Positions 22,021 to 32,270 of a stretch of DNA of 64,000 bases are shown here, piece after piece. Each line of letters opens with the position of its first letter. The stretch's first letter is position 1. The stretch lies in NCBI GenBank assembly GCA_047967505.1, contig CM106538.1; one strand, 5' to 3'. This stretch comes from Dipteris shenzhenensis. Its lineage: Eukaryota > Polypodiophyta > Polypodiopsida > Gleicheniales. The notes under the pieces are model-generated. The model did not search any database and had not been told where the DNA came from. It saw only the letters and a list, made by a program, of their open reading frames with translations. The translations under genes were made by a program, and so were the position numbers.

Positions 22021-23094
22021 TTGTTACCTAATAAAAGTGCATACACTTGTGTTGGATCGGTACATCAAATCACAAAAAATGTGGTTGGAAAAGAGGCAGA
22101 TATTGGATTGTTAATCATTATAAATCAAAACAAGAAATTTCTCTTGGATCCCAACGATTATGAAGCATCTCATATGAAGTTTGATGTAGATGACAACATG
22201 CACTCAAGAGGCTGGATAAGTGTTGAATCAATTGATGGAAATGAAATTGACACAGTGACAACAATCATTGAATCATATCACAAAGTTTCAGCAACATTAA
22301 AGAAGCACAAGTCTGGGGCAGATAGTGGGGAAGGAACAAAGAAAGGAAAGTCGACTATGGTTCAAGCACCAGGTGGTAGCGGAGAAGGGGCAAAGAAAGG
22401 AAAGCTAACTATAATTGATGTACCAGAGGAAGTAACACCTCTAGAGGATATGCTAGCAGTTGTGGAAAGAAGCAGTGGTAGTGAATTGGAGCCAAGTGGA
22501 AAGGTCATAGGAAAAAAAGGGCAAAAGAAACCATTAGGCTTGGTGGAATATGAAAAATACTACCCATTCGAGTTGCATGCAACATTTCCAATTCTAGTTG
22601 CAAGATGTCAAAAAGCTCCTCCAAGCTATGTATATAGAGGGTTGAACAAAGAGCATGTGGAGAAGCTTGGTGCAGACTTCGGTTATAACTCTAGGCCTCC
22701 TGCTGCTATAGTAGATTTAATGTCTTTCAATCTTGAAACAAAGCAGCCCCTAGAAAGGGTAGATAAAAAGGATTTAACCAAGTGCCACTACTGGATACTA
22801 TCTAGACAACATTTAATATATGCTGCTAAAATATTCACATCTAATGATGATAACAGCACGGCCCAAAGAAAGAACTACTACCGCACCCGCCAGGCGAGGA
22901 TTGTAGTGAATTGTCCCGCATGCTTTTGTGTGGAGATATCAAAGATGGCAAACATAGAGTCTCAAAATATCTTGAGACAATCTCCATACATTGATATACT
23001 TAAGTAGGTGAGGGGACAATGGATTCTCTTTAACAGACCGAAGAAAGCACAACAAGGGCTTGCAAAAGGACATCCAGATCGTGAGAATGGGGAT
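22021..23094 (+). pseudogene. ParB-like N-terminal part of an unrecognised multi-domain gene
   Basis: About 358 codons. There is a Lys/Gly-rich linker with two KKGK repeats, then EKYYPFELHATFPILVARCQ. A region with the layout of a ParB/Srx-type domain follows: a helix RGLNKEHVEKLGADFGYNSR, PPAAIVDLM, and YWILSRQHLIYAAKIF in the place of the usual Asp-Gly-x-His-Arg motif (here Ser-Arg-Gln-His). CPACFCVEISKMANIESQNI and RGQWILFNRPKKAQQG follow. A TAG at 23005-23007 interrupts otherwise continuous homology-like sequence and could derive from CAG. The exon ends at 23094 with a GTAAGT donor in phase 0. The start is uncertain. I do not recognise the full family. Confidence 0.5.
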
Positions 23095-23179
23095 GTAAGT
23101 ACAGATTTTAATAATGAATCATTTTTTACAAGAATGTTTTCTTAATTATTGCATTCTAATGGATTCATATATTTTGCAG

Positions 23180-24737
23180 GCTTTCATTGACACTGGCAAG
23201 GTAACATTGGGCAATAGCTTTGCCATGAAGGATGTACATATGATAATCATAAGGGATGCCATTTATGATGGTTGGATCTCCATCCTTGAGGATTACATTG
23301 CAGGCAAATATTCACAAGATGAAAAATGCCGTAGGCAACCCACAGTCTCAATGTTTAGGTGCTTGCGTGGATTGAGTGATGATCAAATTGGTCAAATTCA
23401 AAATGACATTAAGGAAGGTAGAGTAGTCATAGCTAAAACAAAGACTGATGCCATGATTCTTGATATTGAAGGACGAGCTATGCAGATCAAGAGAGATAGT
23501 GCAGGAAGGACGAGCTATGCAAATCAAGAGAGATGCTGCACTACAAGAAGAACTTTATATGTTTATATTGGCAGAACGGACTTCTTTACTGTTAAAAAAT
23601 TGGGATGAGTGTAGATTACATTTTAAAATTACTCCAGAATTGTATCATCGAATTCGTTGTTGCTCTAATTCATGGTTAAAAGTGAAGCTTCAACAGGGCA
23701 AGGAAACTCCACCATTGCCTGATGCTGCAAAGGGGTATCTGAGGTGGATTATGGGACAAAGTGAAGGTTCAAGTCATGGACCGAATTCCACCCAGCCTTG
23801 GAGGTTCTACACAGTCGGTTCAAACATGGAGCGAATGAAGCTTATACATAATGTGTACCAAGAGCCAATGGCAATAGGGCTTGCTTTTTTGGATGTAATG
23901 TATGGACTAAGCAGAAGTAGAAATTGGAATGAGGATCGCTTTGAGTGTTTGTTGAAAAGCTTGATGACAATCGCTTCTCCCCCAGTGCAATTCCTTCTTG
24001 TAGTGTTCTTGACCATGGATCATGTATCATGTTTGAAGAATGCATTAAATAAGACATGTGGACAATATAAAATACACTTCGGTTGCCTTAATTTTGAAAC
24101 TGCAGATATATTTATCACTGGATCTATGAATGGCTTAATTGCTTATGTACTGGTAAGTAAGGAAAAGCATTTCAACGATATTGAGCACTATACCAATGCA
24201 TAATGTAAGCCATCGATATATGTTGCAGATGAAAAATATGAAAAATCAAGTGGTGCAGAAGAATCAGGTGATGAGGATGATGATGACGAGGATGATGATG
24301 ATGAATTTGACATTGAATTGTCCTTGAAAAGAAAATGTTCAAGTATCATGAAAGACATGATCATGGGTTTCTGTCAAGAAGAGTATGTATTGGACTTGTT
24401 CTCTAAGGGGCTTGCTGCAATAGAGTCTCTTTCTTGTAAGAGGCGTGTTGTTTCACTTGTTGAGACTTATGAGGAGTTGGCAAAGGTGGAAAGTATCTGT
24501 TGCACATATGCTTATAGTAATCATGAAATTTGACAATGGGCTGGCTTGCAAGAACCAATCTTGGCAATAGAGGGGGTGCCAAAAGAAGATGATACAACTG
24601 AAGGTGGAGGGGATAAAGAAATTGATACCATACCAGGACAAAAAGAGCTTCAACCCTTCAATGAAGAGCAGTGTGAGCATTTACAAAAACACCCTTCAAA
24701 GTTTTGGGAAACAAAAGAGGAAGCAATAGGTCCTTGA
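23180..24737 (+). pseudogene. middle exons of the ParB-like/SET-like gene
   Basis: The acceptor TTTTGCAG at 23172-23179 continues the previous exon in phase 0 (AFIDTGKVTLGNSFAMKDVH). A 37-bp tandem duplication (23471 and 23508) shifts the frame between MQIKRD and MQIKRDAALQEELYMFILAE. The next segment has WRFYTVGSNMERMKLIHNVY and RNWNEDRFECLLKSLMTIAS. A good GTAAGT donor is at 24153 and a TTGCAG acceptor near 24229. After it comes an acidic run (GDEDDDDEDDDDEFDIELSL), then a Cys-containing helical segment to 24533 and a Glu-rich tail to 24737. No catalytic domain is recognised here. Frameshift and stops make this copy non-functional. Confidence 0.5.
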
Positions 24738-25440
24738 AATTGTCCTTTTATATGGTGTTCGTGTTTTCCATATGTTATCTTGCTATATTCTCCATATGAT
24801 GTATTAATTTCGTTCCAAGGATCTTTTAATATTACTTGGAAATTTCTTCTATCTCATTGCCATAATTCAAACATTCATATGTATTCTCGAATATGTTTAA
24901 TTTTCTATATTTCATGAAAAGATGTGTTTGCATGTTGTATTACCTTTGGAGTGTGATACACATCCAAATTTATTTATGAGTTCATAAATGTTAAAAAGTG
25001 TGTTGAGTCTTGATCGTGATGAATAACTTAGTGTAAATTGTTGTTTCTATCCTTATTCACTTCATATGAATGCTCAAATATGTTTTGGCCGCTTGGCCAA
25101 ATCTTTTCTTAGTGGGAACACTCGGTCAATGCTAGATAATGTTGGACTCCACTCTATCTATTACGAAAAGGTTTTTGGCATTGTAAGGATATGTAGTTTT
25201 GGGGATTAAAATAACTTGAAAGGGTATAGATTCAACAACTTTAGGGGGTATACTATGCATATGAACATGAATGCTTTATTTTTTTTAGTAATCCAATTTT
25301 GTTTTGAAAAAGAAAAACATGAATGCTTTCACACAAACAAATTTCATTGAGAGCACACAACCTAAAGTTTGACAATTTGGTTTTCCAACTCAATCTTCAA
25401 TTTGTTTCTACTTATGAATTTCATTTCGTTGTTTATCAAC
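24738..25440 (+). other. probable intron or noncoding spacer within the ParB-like/SET-like gene
   Basis: AT-rich and without a supported gene. It ends in a pyrimidine-containing acceptor, TTTATCAACAG, at about 25440. It carries a solitary TTGGCCGCTTGGCCAA hairpin near 25083, related to the array at 21.4-21.8 kb. Confidence 0.45.
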
Positions 25441-26730
25441 AGATCTTGGCCATCTCAATTTCACATCGCTAGAAGCATTGTCTGTACATGTGACACCTGA
25501 TCCAATGATTCGTTATGTGCCTAATTTGAACATTAGCATGCAAGTTCCAAGCTCAACATGGTTGATTGAAAATGTTGAGGATGCAATGTCTGGAGTTAAT
25601 GTTCCATTGACAAATGTGGATGCAAGCTTAGAAGGTAAAGGAGAAGATGCAATGTCATTGTATGAAGCCAAGGTGCAGGAAGAAATCTTAGAAGGTAAAG
25701 GAGAAGACATAATGTCACCCTCAGAAATAATGTCAAAAGAGATGATAACAAAAATAAGACTAGCAGTGATAATAGATTTGAAAAGGTTATTGCTCGAGCA
25801 TTGTTTTTCGAAGTCAAACAAACATATGAGCTTGCACAATGGGAAGCATTGGCTTGTTCTCCATTCTGGGTGTTTAGAGTTTCTACAATGGTTGCTCGAT
25901 CACTGCCATGTTGGATTTGGTCCATTGGAGGAGAAAAGGGCATGGTCCAACACATGCTGGACACTTTGGAGCATCATGTTAATAGAAAGTTACATTTCTT
26001 CATGGTTTGGGGTGTGATGGCATGCCACAGGCATACAAAGAGTAGAATCATTTGACCAGATAGGATGAATGTGGAAGCGGAGTTTAAACCATTAATGAGA
26101 GTGTGGTGTTGTTTTAAAGAGGAATGCAAACCAGCAAGAACAGTGTTCATTGACGTTTCGCCTTACACGGGTTGTGTTAATCCAGCAAAAAATTGCATTT
26201 TCCCTACAAAATTTGATATAGATTGTGGTGATTCTATTTTGCTTCATGAGTTATTGCGGTACCTACAGATGCTAGATGATGCAGTAGATGTGCACAGGGC
26301 CATCTCTTCTAATAGATTTGGTCAAGCTCCGATTGTCAAAGGGCATGATATGTTCTATTATTTTCAACTAGTGATCCTTGAATTCAAAGAAAAAAACAAA
26401 GAAGTGCTCAAAAGGATGAATGTCGAATCTCATATGTCTATTCATAGTTCAAAAAAAGACACAGAGAAAGGTATTGCTTCACCTATAACCGAAACTAGAG
26501 TGAGAGGGACTTGTCCTACTACAAGAAGTATGGTGCATGCTCAACATGTTACATTTAATGAAGAGGAAGAATGCATGCTAGGAAAATTTGCCAAAATGGG
26601 GCCATTGAAAGATAGTGAGGCAAAACGCTTTGCTATGGTTCTTAGATGCAAGGAAAGGGGAATCTCTGCCGATGCTGCAAGGGCATTCTTAGCCAACTTG
26701 ATTCGATTTTATTGCATAGACAACCCTTAG
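25441..26730 (+). pseudogene. third part of the ParB-like/SET-like gene
   Basis: Begins DLGHLNFTSLEALSVHVTPD after the acceptor. Two similar segments with LEGKGEDAMS and LEGKGEDIMS follow (an internal 20-residue duplication). The frame shifts near 25800 and continues as FFEVKQTYELAQWEALACSP and ARSLPCWIWSIGGEKGMVQH. A TGA at 26054-26056 follows KSRII, then the frame goes on as PDRMNVEAEFKPLMRVWCCF, ARTVFIDVSPYTGCVNPAKN, VKGHDMFYYFQLVILEFKEK and a C-terminal helical segment ending at 26730. I see no named domain. The PDRMN and FIDVSPYTGC segments may be functional motifs, but that is a guess. Confidence 0.45.
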
Positions 26731-26977
26731 TGAATTTGAGTGATCTTGTTAGATAGAGTTGCAGACACAAATGCTCAACTAAAACATTTGTACCTACATT
26801 CTGATTTATATTTGGACACTATTTGGTTAGATTCAATTTGTAAAACATTATGTTACAATTTGTTTTGTGAAAGAATTAATAGACATTGAGTTAGTACCTT
26901 GTGCAAAAAATGCTCTGTGCTTTGTGATGTGAGTTTGTATTCCTCCACTAAAAGAATGATTCTTTGATTTTAAACAT

Positions 26978-27430
26978 ATGATAGGTGTTGCAGATTGTCC
27001 TAAAAAGTTGAAGAGCTATCTTATTACAAATTTTGATCTTACATCCAATGGTTTATGGAAACATGAATTGCCCATACTCATAGCACACGTGTTCGAAATA
27101 AATCGCATCCATTATGAAGTAAAGAAATCAACAATACCTGGGGTAGGATATGGTCTTTTTGTACATGCGAGCATCAAGAAGAAACAAGATGTGATGGTAT
27201 ATAATGGTCCAAAGTATGATTATGATACTTGGAGATCTCTCCTCAAGTTTTTACCAAGGATGAAGACTTATGGAATGTTTGAAGATCCATTCATTGAGCC
27301 ATTGACAAATGTGAAATGTATTGTGGGAGATGTATTGTATGGAAACATAGCTGGATATATAAATAGCTCAATGTATTATAAAGAAAGAACAAATGTTATA
27401 TTTGTATACATCCCTAAGCTACCACCTTGG
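26978..27430 (+). pseudogene. SET-like domain, C-terminal part of the same gene
   Basis: SET domains methylate protein lysines. After a possible GTGTTGCAG acceptor near 26993 the frame reads YEVKKSTIPGVGYGLFVHAS followed by IKKKQDVMVYNGP, the usual opening of a SET domain (Ser-x-Ile-x-Gly-x-Gly-x-Gly-Leu-Phe, then Ile-Lys-Lys and a Tyr-x-Gly). YGNIAGYINSS stands at the position of the Asn-x-x-Arg-Phe-Ile-Asn-His-Ser motif, with Ser replacing His. About 150 residues are present. The C-terminal end, including any post-SET region, is cut off at about 27430, where Copia sequence on the opposite strand begins. Confidence 0.6.
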
Positions 27431-27432
27431 GC

Positions 27433-27605
27433 TCAAAAGTCACAAAGTAACACTCTTTCTCCGATGAAGTACTCTCTGACATCAATGTGCTTTGTCTTAG
27501 AGTGATATACTGGATTCTTGGCCAATGCTTGAGCTGATTGATTATCACAGTATATTATTATTGGCTTTGATTCATCAAAGTAATCTGTTTCTCTAACAAG
27601 CACTC
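27433..27605 (-). pseudogene. Copia RNase H fragment
   Basis: The minus frame reads SKPIIIYCDNQSAQALAKNP followed by VYHSKTKHIDVREYFIGERV, the C-terminal RNase H signature of Ty1/Copia pol (Cys-Asp-Asn-x-Ser-Ala, then His-x-x-Thr-Lys-His-Ile). Only about 55 residues remain, and the fragment joins the truncated SET-like gene directly. Confidence 0.85.
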
Positions 27606-27623
27606 TAAAGGAAAGGGTTAGAT

Positions 27624-27648
27624 GCCCTAACCCTAACCCTAACCCTAA
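27624..27648 (+). repeat. short interstitial telomere-like array (CCCTAA)4
   Basis: Four consecutive CCCTAA units, the last running into CCCTAAA. It lies just outside the Copia RNase H fragment. A related degenerate CCCTAA-rich stretch occurs at about 42766-42783. Confidence 0.85.
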
Positions 27649-27702
27649 ATGGGTTTGTATATATTCTACATTTTCAACTAAATCTAGTGTACAATTAGTC
27701 AT

Positions 27703-28570
27703 TTGTGGTGTGCTCTCTAGCTGTGCCCTCTCTTCTCATCTCCACTCTTCTCCTCTCCTCTCTTCATAAACTATGTATGGGTTCTTGGGCTTGAATGTCT
27801 TGACCACAATGCCTTCCTTGTTCTTCAGTGGGGGCTTCGGTAGCTACACATGCCTTGATGTGGAGGGGATAAAAACAAGGTGAGGGCATCAATCTATCAC
27901 AGAGAAGAGGCGAAAAGGATAAATAGGATGACTCTCAAGAGGTTTTCATTAGAGGGAAAAAAAAGAGAGGGATTCTTTGGCCCTTTTTTTAAGATTGGAT
28001 ATTTTCCCTCCTCTTTTTGTCTCCCTCCCCTCCCCCATCCTGCTTCTCAAGCTCCCATCTCATTTTATTGAGTCATTTTCCATTGAGTCGTATCGTGGTA
28101 TTTAATCAAAAGCAAAAAGTGGTTGTTTAGAACTCTCTATCAAATCACATAGTCATGTGACATAGCCTTGCATTTTTCCATGTAGTATCATGCCACAAAT
28201 TGGTTATTATGTTGCTATCTTATAGTGTTATCAATGGCCTGATTGAGAATTGTAGCTATCTTTGATTTTCATCCACATTACTCTTTTTCATCTATATACT
28301 TTCTAATACCCAGCTCTTACATGTGTCGACCATTGGAGGCACCCTTTCTTGCATGGGGAGACCCTCCACGTGGCGATCTCCCTCACTGAAGTAATGCGAC
28401 CTCCCTCACCGAAGTTCTGTTACTGAAATTCAACTAGATCCGGGCAGGTAGCTATATTGAGCTGGAATATATATAAATGAATTTAGTGCTATTTCTTAAA
28501 AATTGTTAAATAATATTTTCCATCTTGACTTGATTGTTAAAGCGAATTTAGAACTTAGATTTATGTAAAC
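27703..28570. other. unassigned sequence
   Basis: Pyrimidine-rich stretches at 27720-27770 and 28010-28050. No gene is recognised. Confidence 0.3.
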
Positions 28571-28982
28571 TTTCAATTTGAGAAGAATTAATTATGATAT
28601 GAAGAAGAGCACTATAATAGTAGTATTTTTGAAATACACTATAATATTATTATAAGAGTAACAATACATGAAAATTTATCTAGTATACCTAATAGTGGTT
28701 TTTGTTGGAATTGTTATAAATGGAGTATATCACTAAAAACATGATGTTTTTATAAGCATTTTTTAATAATAGTTCATACATGAATTATTTTATGTGTATT
28801 GAATAAAAGTAGTAATGCTTTGAAAACCGAAAAAATTTAGTAATATATGTTATGAATTAAGAGTTCTTCAGGAGTATGATTTAACTATAGTTTGAAATAG
28901 GAAGTCCTTTACATGTATTGAAGATGGGCTTCTACTTAAATATACTAGATTATGTCTCTATTTTTTAGAAAGTAAAATTTTT
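28571..28982 (-). repeat. tail repeat of the second Helitron family, unit T1
   Basis: AT-rich repeat of about 410 bp, highly similar to 28983-29384 and 30857-31317. Shared marks are ATTAATTATGATATGAAGAA, GTTGGAATTGTTATAAATGG and GAAGTCCTTTACATGTATTG. Confidence 0.88.
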
Positions 28983-29384
28983 AGAATTAATTATGATATG
29001 AAGAAGAGCACTATAATAGTATTATTTTTTGAAATAGCATTATAATATTATTATAAGAGTAACAATACATGAAAATTTATCTAGTATACCTAAAAGTGGT
29101 TTTTGTTGGAATTGTTATAAATGGAGTATATCACTAAAAACATGATGTTTTTATAAGCATTTTTTAATAACAGTTCATACATGAATTATTTTATGTGTAT
29201 TGAATAAAAGTAGTAATGCTTTGAAAACGAAAAAAATTGAGTAATATATGTTATGAATTAAGAGTCCTTCAAGAGTATGATTTAACTATAGTTTGAAATA
29301 GGAAGTCCTTTACATGTATTGAAGATGGGCTTCTACTTAAATATACTAGATTATGTCTCTATTTTTTAGAAAGTAAAATTTTTT
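28983..29384 (-). repeat. tail repeat of the second Helitron family, unit T2
   Basis: Direct neighbour of T1 in the same orientation, lacking about 12-15 bp at its low-coordinate end. It overlaps the 3' end of the GIY-YIG frame of copy A. Confidence 0.88.
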
Positions 29385-29783
29385 TGTAGATGCTGGATTT
29401 CCACTGAGGTTATTATAGCCATATTTCAAGTCAGTTGTGTTGAGTTCTCTTATGTATTTCTCTTCGAGTGTATCCGCTTTGCTTTTAAAGTTTGTGGTGG
29501 CTAGGATTTCTGTTTTGAAGTTCGAGTGGAACAATTTGTACCTGTTAACTTCATGTTTCAATTTTAATGGAAGATTGGTTTGGTGTTGTGCTATCCGTTT
29601 TTCAAGATTTCTAGTTTGTCCAATATATCTTTTTTCTATAGCAATACATAGAATAGAATATATGTAATATGGGCCTTTTGTGCCTTTTTCTTTGTCTTCT
29701 TCGTGATTTCCTATTTGAAATAGCAAAATGAAGTACGATGAGTTTTTCTTGTGTGTTAGAAGATGAAGTTTGTATGTATTCAA
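29346..29783 (-). CDS. GIY-YIG nuclease-like protein of copy A
   Basis: A GIY-YIG nuclease cuts DNA with a conserved Tyr, Arg and Glu. After a basic stretch (EEDKEKGTKG) the frame reads PYYIYSILCIAIEKRYIGQT followed by RNLEKRIAQHQ (residues about 38-68), with the paired tyrosine motifs and the Arg. DTLEEKYIRELNTTDLKYGY then Asn supplies the Glu and the final Gly-Tyr-Asn. The module is about 100 residues, the usual size. The first 35 codons are probably linker to the upstream Helitron frame, so the true N-terminus is uncertain. The same frame at the same position occurs in copy B. This copy has no internal stop. Confidence 0.78.
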   Translation of the reverse strand: MNTYKLHLLTHKKNSSYFILLFQIGNHEEDKEKGTKGPYYIYSILCIAIEKRYIGQTRNLEKRIAQHQTNLPLKLKHEVNRYKLFHSNFKTEILATTNFKSKADTLEEKYIRELNTTDLKYGYNNLSGNPASTKKFYFLKNRDII

Positions 29784-30857
29784 AGATATTTAGTCAAGAA
29801 TGCACCTGTAGGGGGCTGAAATATATTGTTCTTTGGTGGACAATCTCTCCATGTGAAGTTTTTATTGAATTGTTTAGCAATGGTTTCTATTTGATCGATT
29901 TCACACCATCTTGTGGTTGATACCTCATCTGTAGTAAGTGTGAGGAATATATTGGGAAGGCCCCATGTGTCAACCATTCCCATTAGATCTTTTAAGTTTC
30001 TACGGTGCCATGAAGGAGATCCAAGAATAGAACTTCGTATTTGAAACTTAAGAATACGTCTATTTATCTCTTGTTCAGATATTCTTGGATCTTGTCGTCT
30101 TTGTTGGTCAATATCTCTTTGTAATACTGTAGTTTGAGTAGAGTTTGCTATTAAAATAGATTGACATATTTGGTACATCAATAACAAGTATGGTTTGTAA
30201 AGAGTGAACACGGAGAACAATGTTGATATTCTCATTTTTAAATATACGTTGAAGAACATCTTGCTGTCATGAGCACCATATCCAAAAGGGTAGAGGAATG
30301 GGAATAATGCATACTCTAGTGTTAATTTGTCACATTGTGACAGACCTTCCATAGATGTTATGAGCTGATGCTCAATAATTCTTGTTGAATTACGAAGTAC
30401 AATTGTCCCGACTTCATGTGATGTATTTTTTTTGAATTGATGAGTTGTAGGTAGCATGTTGATTTGTTCTAGTAATGACAAGTAGTTGTCCTCATGTGCA
30501 ATTTTCATAAGATCGAATGGTGAGTCAGCAGAGTGCCTTTTAAGAATATCATAAATAACTTCTGAAGAAAGAACACTTGCTCCTAGTTTTGGATGCAGTC
30601 GTTCATACATTGTCAAGTATTTTTTAAATATGGGGTTTGTTCTAGAGTTAAATGCTAGAACGTTGATGGTAAGTTTGTTGAGTTACTATAGAATCTTTGT
30701 TGGCGATTCCAACATATTAGTGGATTATCCAACATCAATCTCCTTTGTAGTATACTTGTTTCTAAAGATGTAATACCTTTAGAAACGTTTAGGGATATAT
30801 CGATTATAGAAAGCATTTGCATTTGAAATATGTTTGCACCTAATACATTCTGTAAAC
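29780..30857 (-). pseudogene. Helitron Rep N-terminal region of copy A
   Basis: The minus frame contains TMYERLHPKLGASVLSSEVI, YALFPFLYPFGYGAHDSKMF, PRISEQEINRRILKF, and WHRRNLKDLMGMVDTWGLPN followed by IFLTLTTDEV, matching the Helitron_like_N layout up to the strand before the HUH motif. A 10-bp deletion near 30660 (relative to copy B) shifts the frame between STNLPS and the Met start of the next piece. The 5' end is cut at 30857, where the tail repeat of copy B begins. After FTWRDC the sequence jumps to the linker ahead of GIY-YIG (PPKNNIFQPPTG), so the HUH and Tyr motifs are lost. Confidence 0.8.
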
Positions 30858-31317
30858 TTGCAATTTGAGAAGAATTAATTATGATATGAAGAAGAGCACT
30901 ATAATAGTAGAATTTTTTGAAATACACTATAATATTATTATAAGAGTAACAATACATGAAAATTTATATAGTATACCTAAAAGTGGTTATTATTGGAATT
31001 GTTATAAATGGAGTTATATATCACTAAAAACGTGATGCTTTTGTAAGCATTTTTTAATACATGTTATACATGAATTATTTTAGGTGTATTGAAAAAAAGT
31101 AGTAATGCTTTGAAAACAAAAAAAGTAGGTGTATTGAAAAAAAGTAGTAATGCTTTGAAAACAAAAAAAAATGAGTAATATATGTTATGAATTAAGAGTC
31201 CTTCAAGAGTATGATGTAACTATAGTTTGAAATAGGAAGTCCTTTACATGTATTGAAAATGGGCTTCTAGTTAAATATACTAGATTATGTCTCTATTTTT
31301 TAGAAAGTAAAATTTTT
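30857..31317 (-). repeat. tail repeat of the second Helitron family, unit T3
   Basis: About 460 bp and homologous to T1 and T2, with a short internal duplication (TAGGTGTATTGAAAAAAAGT at 31081 and 31126). Its low end has CAATTTGAGAAG next to TGTAAACTTG, where the copy A coding sequence starts. Confidence 0.88.
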
Positions 31318-31740
31318 TTGTAGATGCTGGATTTCCACTGAGGTTATTGTATCCATGTTTCGAGTTGGTTGTGTTTAGTTCTCTTATGTATTTCTCTTCG
31401 AGTGTATCCACTTTGCTTTTAAAGTTTGTGGTGGCTAGGATTTCTATTTTGAAGTTCAAGTCGAACAGTTTGTACCTGTTAACATCATGTTTCAATTTTA
31501 ATGGAGGATTGGTTTGGTGTTGTGCTATCCATTTTTCAAGATTTCTAGTTTGTCCAATATATATTTTTTCTGTAGCAATACATAGAATAGAATATATGTA
31601 ATATGGGCCTTTTGTGCCTTTTTCTTTGTCTTCTTCGCGATTTCCTATTTGAAATAGCAAAATGAAGTACGATGAGTTTTTCTTGTGTGAAGATGAAGTT
31701 TGTATGTATTTTAAGATATGGAGTCAAGAATGTACCTGTA
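31280..31740 (-). CDS. GIY-YIG nuclease-like protein of copy B
   Basis: Same domain as in copy A: GPYYIYSILCIATEKIYIGQ, TRNLEKWIAQHQ and DTLEEKYIRELNTTNSKHGY then Asn-Asn. In the NLEKR motif the Arg is replaced by Trp (NLEKW); the Arg at this position is normally catalytic, so copy B's nuclease is probably impaired. The upstream linker PTKNNIFQHPTGTFLTPYLK is shared with copy A. The frame is open from about 31660. A small deletion (around 31688) relative to copy A breaks the join to the upstream linker. Confidence 0.72.
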
Positions 31741-31874
31741 GGATGCTGAAATATATTGTTCTTTGTTGGAGTCGGGAAAAACTCAAAATGTTAACCATAT
31801 GCTTCTTTTGCAAAATTTAAATCAATAATGGAAGTTATACCTTCTATGGTAAATGGCAACTCTTTTGCTTTTTT

Positions 31875-32270
31875 TTAATCATGTGTTTGGAACATGTTGT
31901 TGAACTCCGCTAGTATGACATTTCCAGTCTTACGTTCTATTTTGAGGAGTTCGGCTAAGCTTACATTGTAGCCAAAGTGTAGAAGTTCAAGGCAATAAGC
32001 TGAAATTCCTTCTGAGTGCTTATCTATTATAGCTTGTGCTTCTGTTCTCAACATCATTGGAGTAATGATATCGTCCTCTTTTGTGATTTTTTGAATTATG
32101 TACTTAGTTAGACCTGCATTATGTTTGAATTGATATTATGTATATGTTATTTATTATCCATGAAATTCCTAAGGTCTTGCAGTGTGCTCCATCCATAAAT
32201 GTATTCATTTGGTTCCTTTCCAGCCATGTTTGCGAGATGCATTTGAGCTGTATACAAGAAGTAATTTTGT
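31875..32270 (-). pseudogene. C-terminal extension of the Helitron protein, copy B
   Basis: The minus frame reads LANMAGKEPNEYIYGWSTLQ and, after a break, MMLRTEAQAIIDKHSEGISA, then LLKIERKTGNVILAEFNNMF. Helentron proteins often have an extra C-terminal region after the helicase. This one is not a domain that I can name. It ends in a stop at 31875-31877, after which a linker leads to the GIY-YIG frame. Confidence 0.5.

Larger units (their letters stand above)
28571..30856 (-). mobile_element. Helitron/Helentron-like element, deletion copy A
   Basis: On minus this copy has a 5'-truncated Rep region (30857 to about 29850) joined directly to a GIY-YIG reading frame (29346-29783), followed by two tandem tail repeats. 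Compared with copy B, everything between the HUH part of Rep and the GIY-YIG frame is missing. The joint is at about 29838-29842, where both parental sequences share TGG. It is a non-autonomous derivative. Confidence 0.75.

Noticed and set aside
22021-27430. Giant-virus origin of the ParB-like/SET-like gene
   Set aside because: Spliceosomal-type introns and no recognised viral neighbour argue against it, and nothing in the sequence supports it directly.
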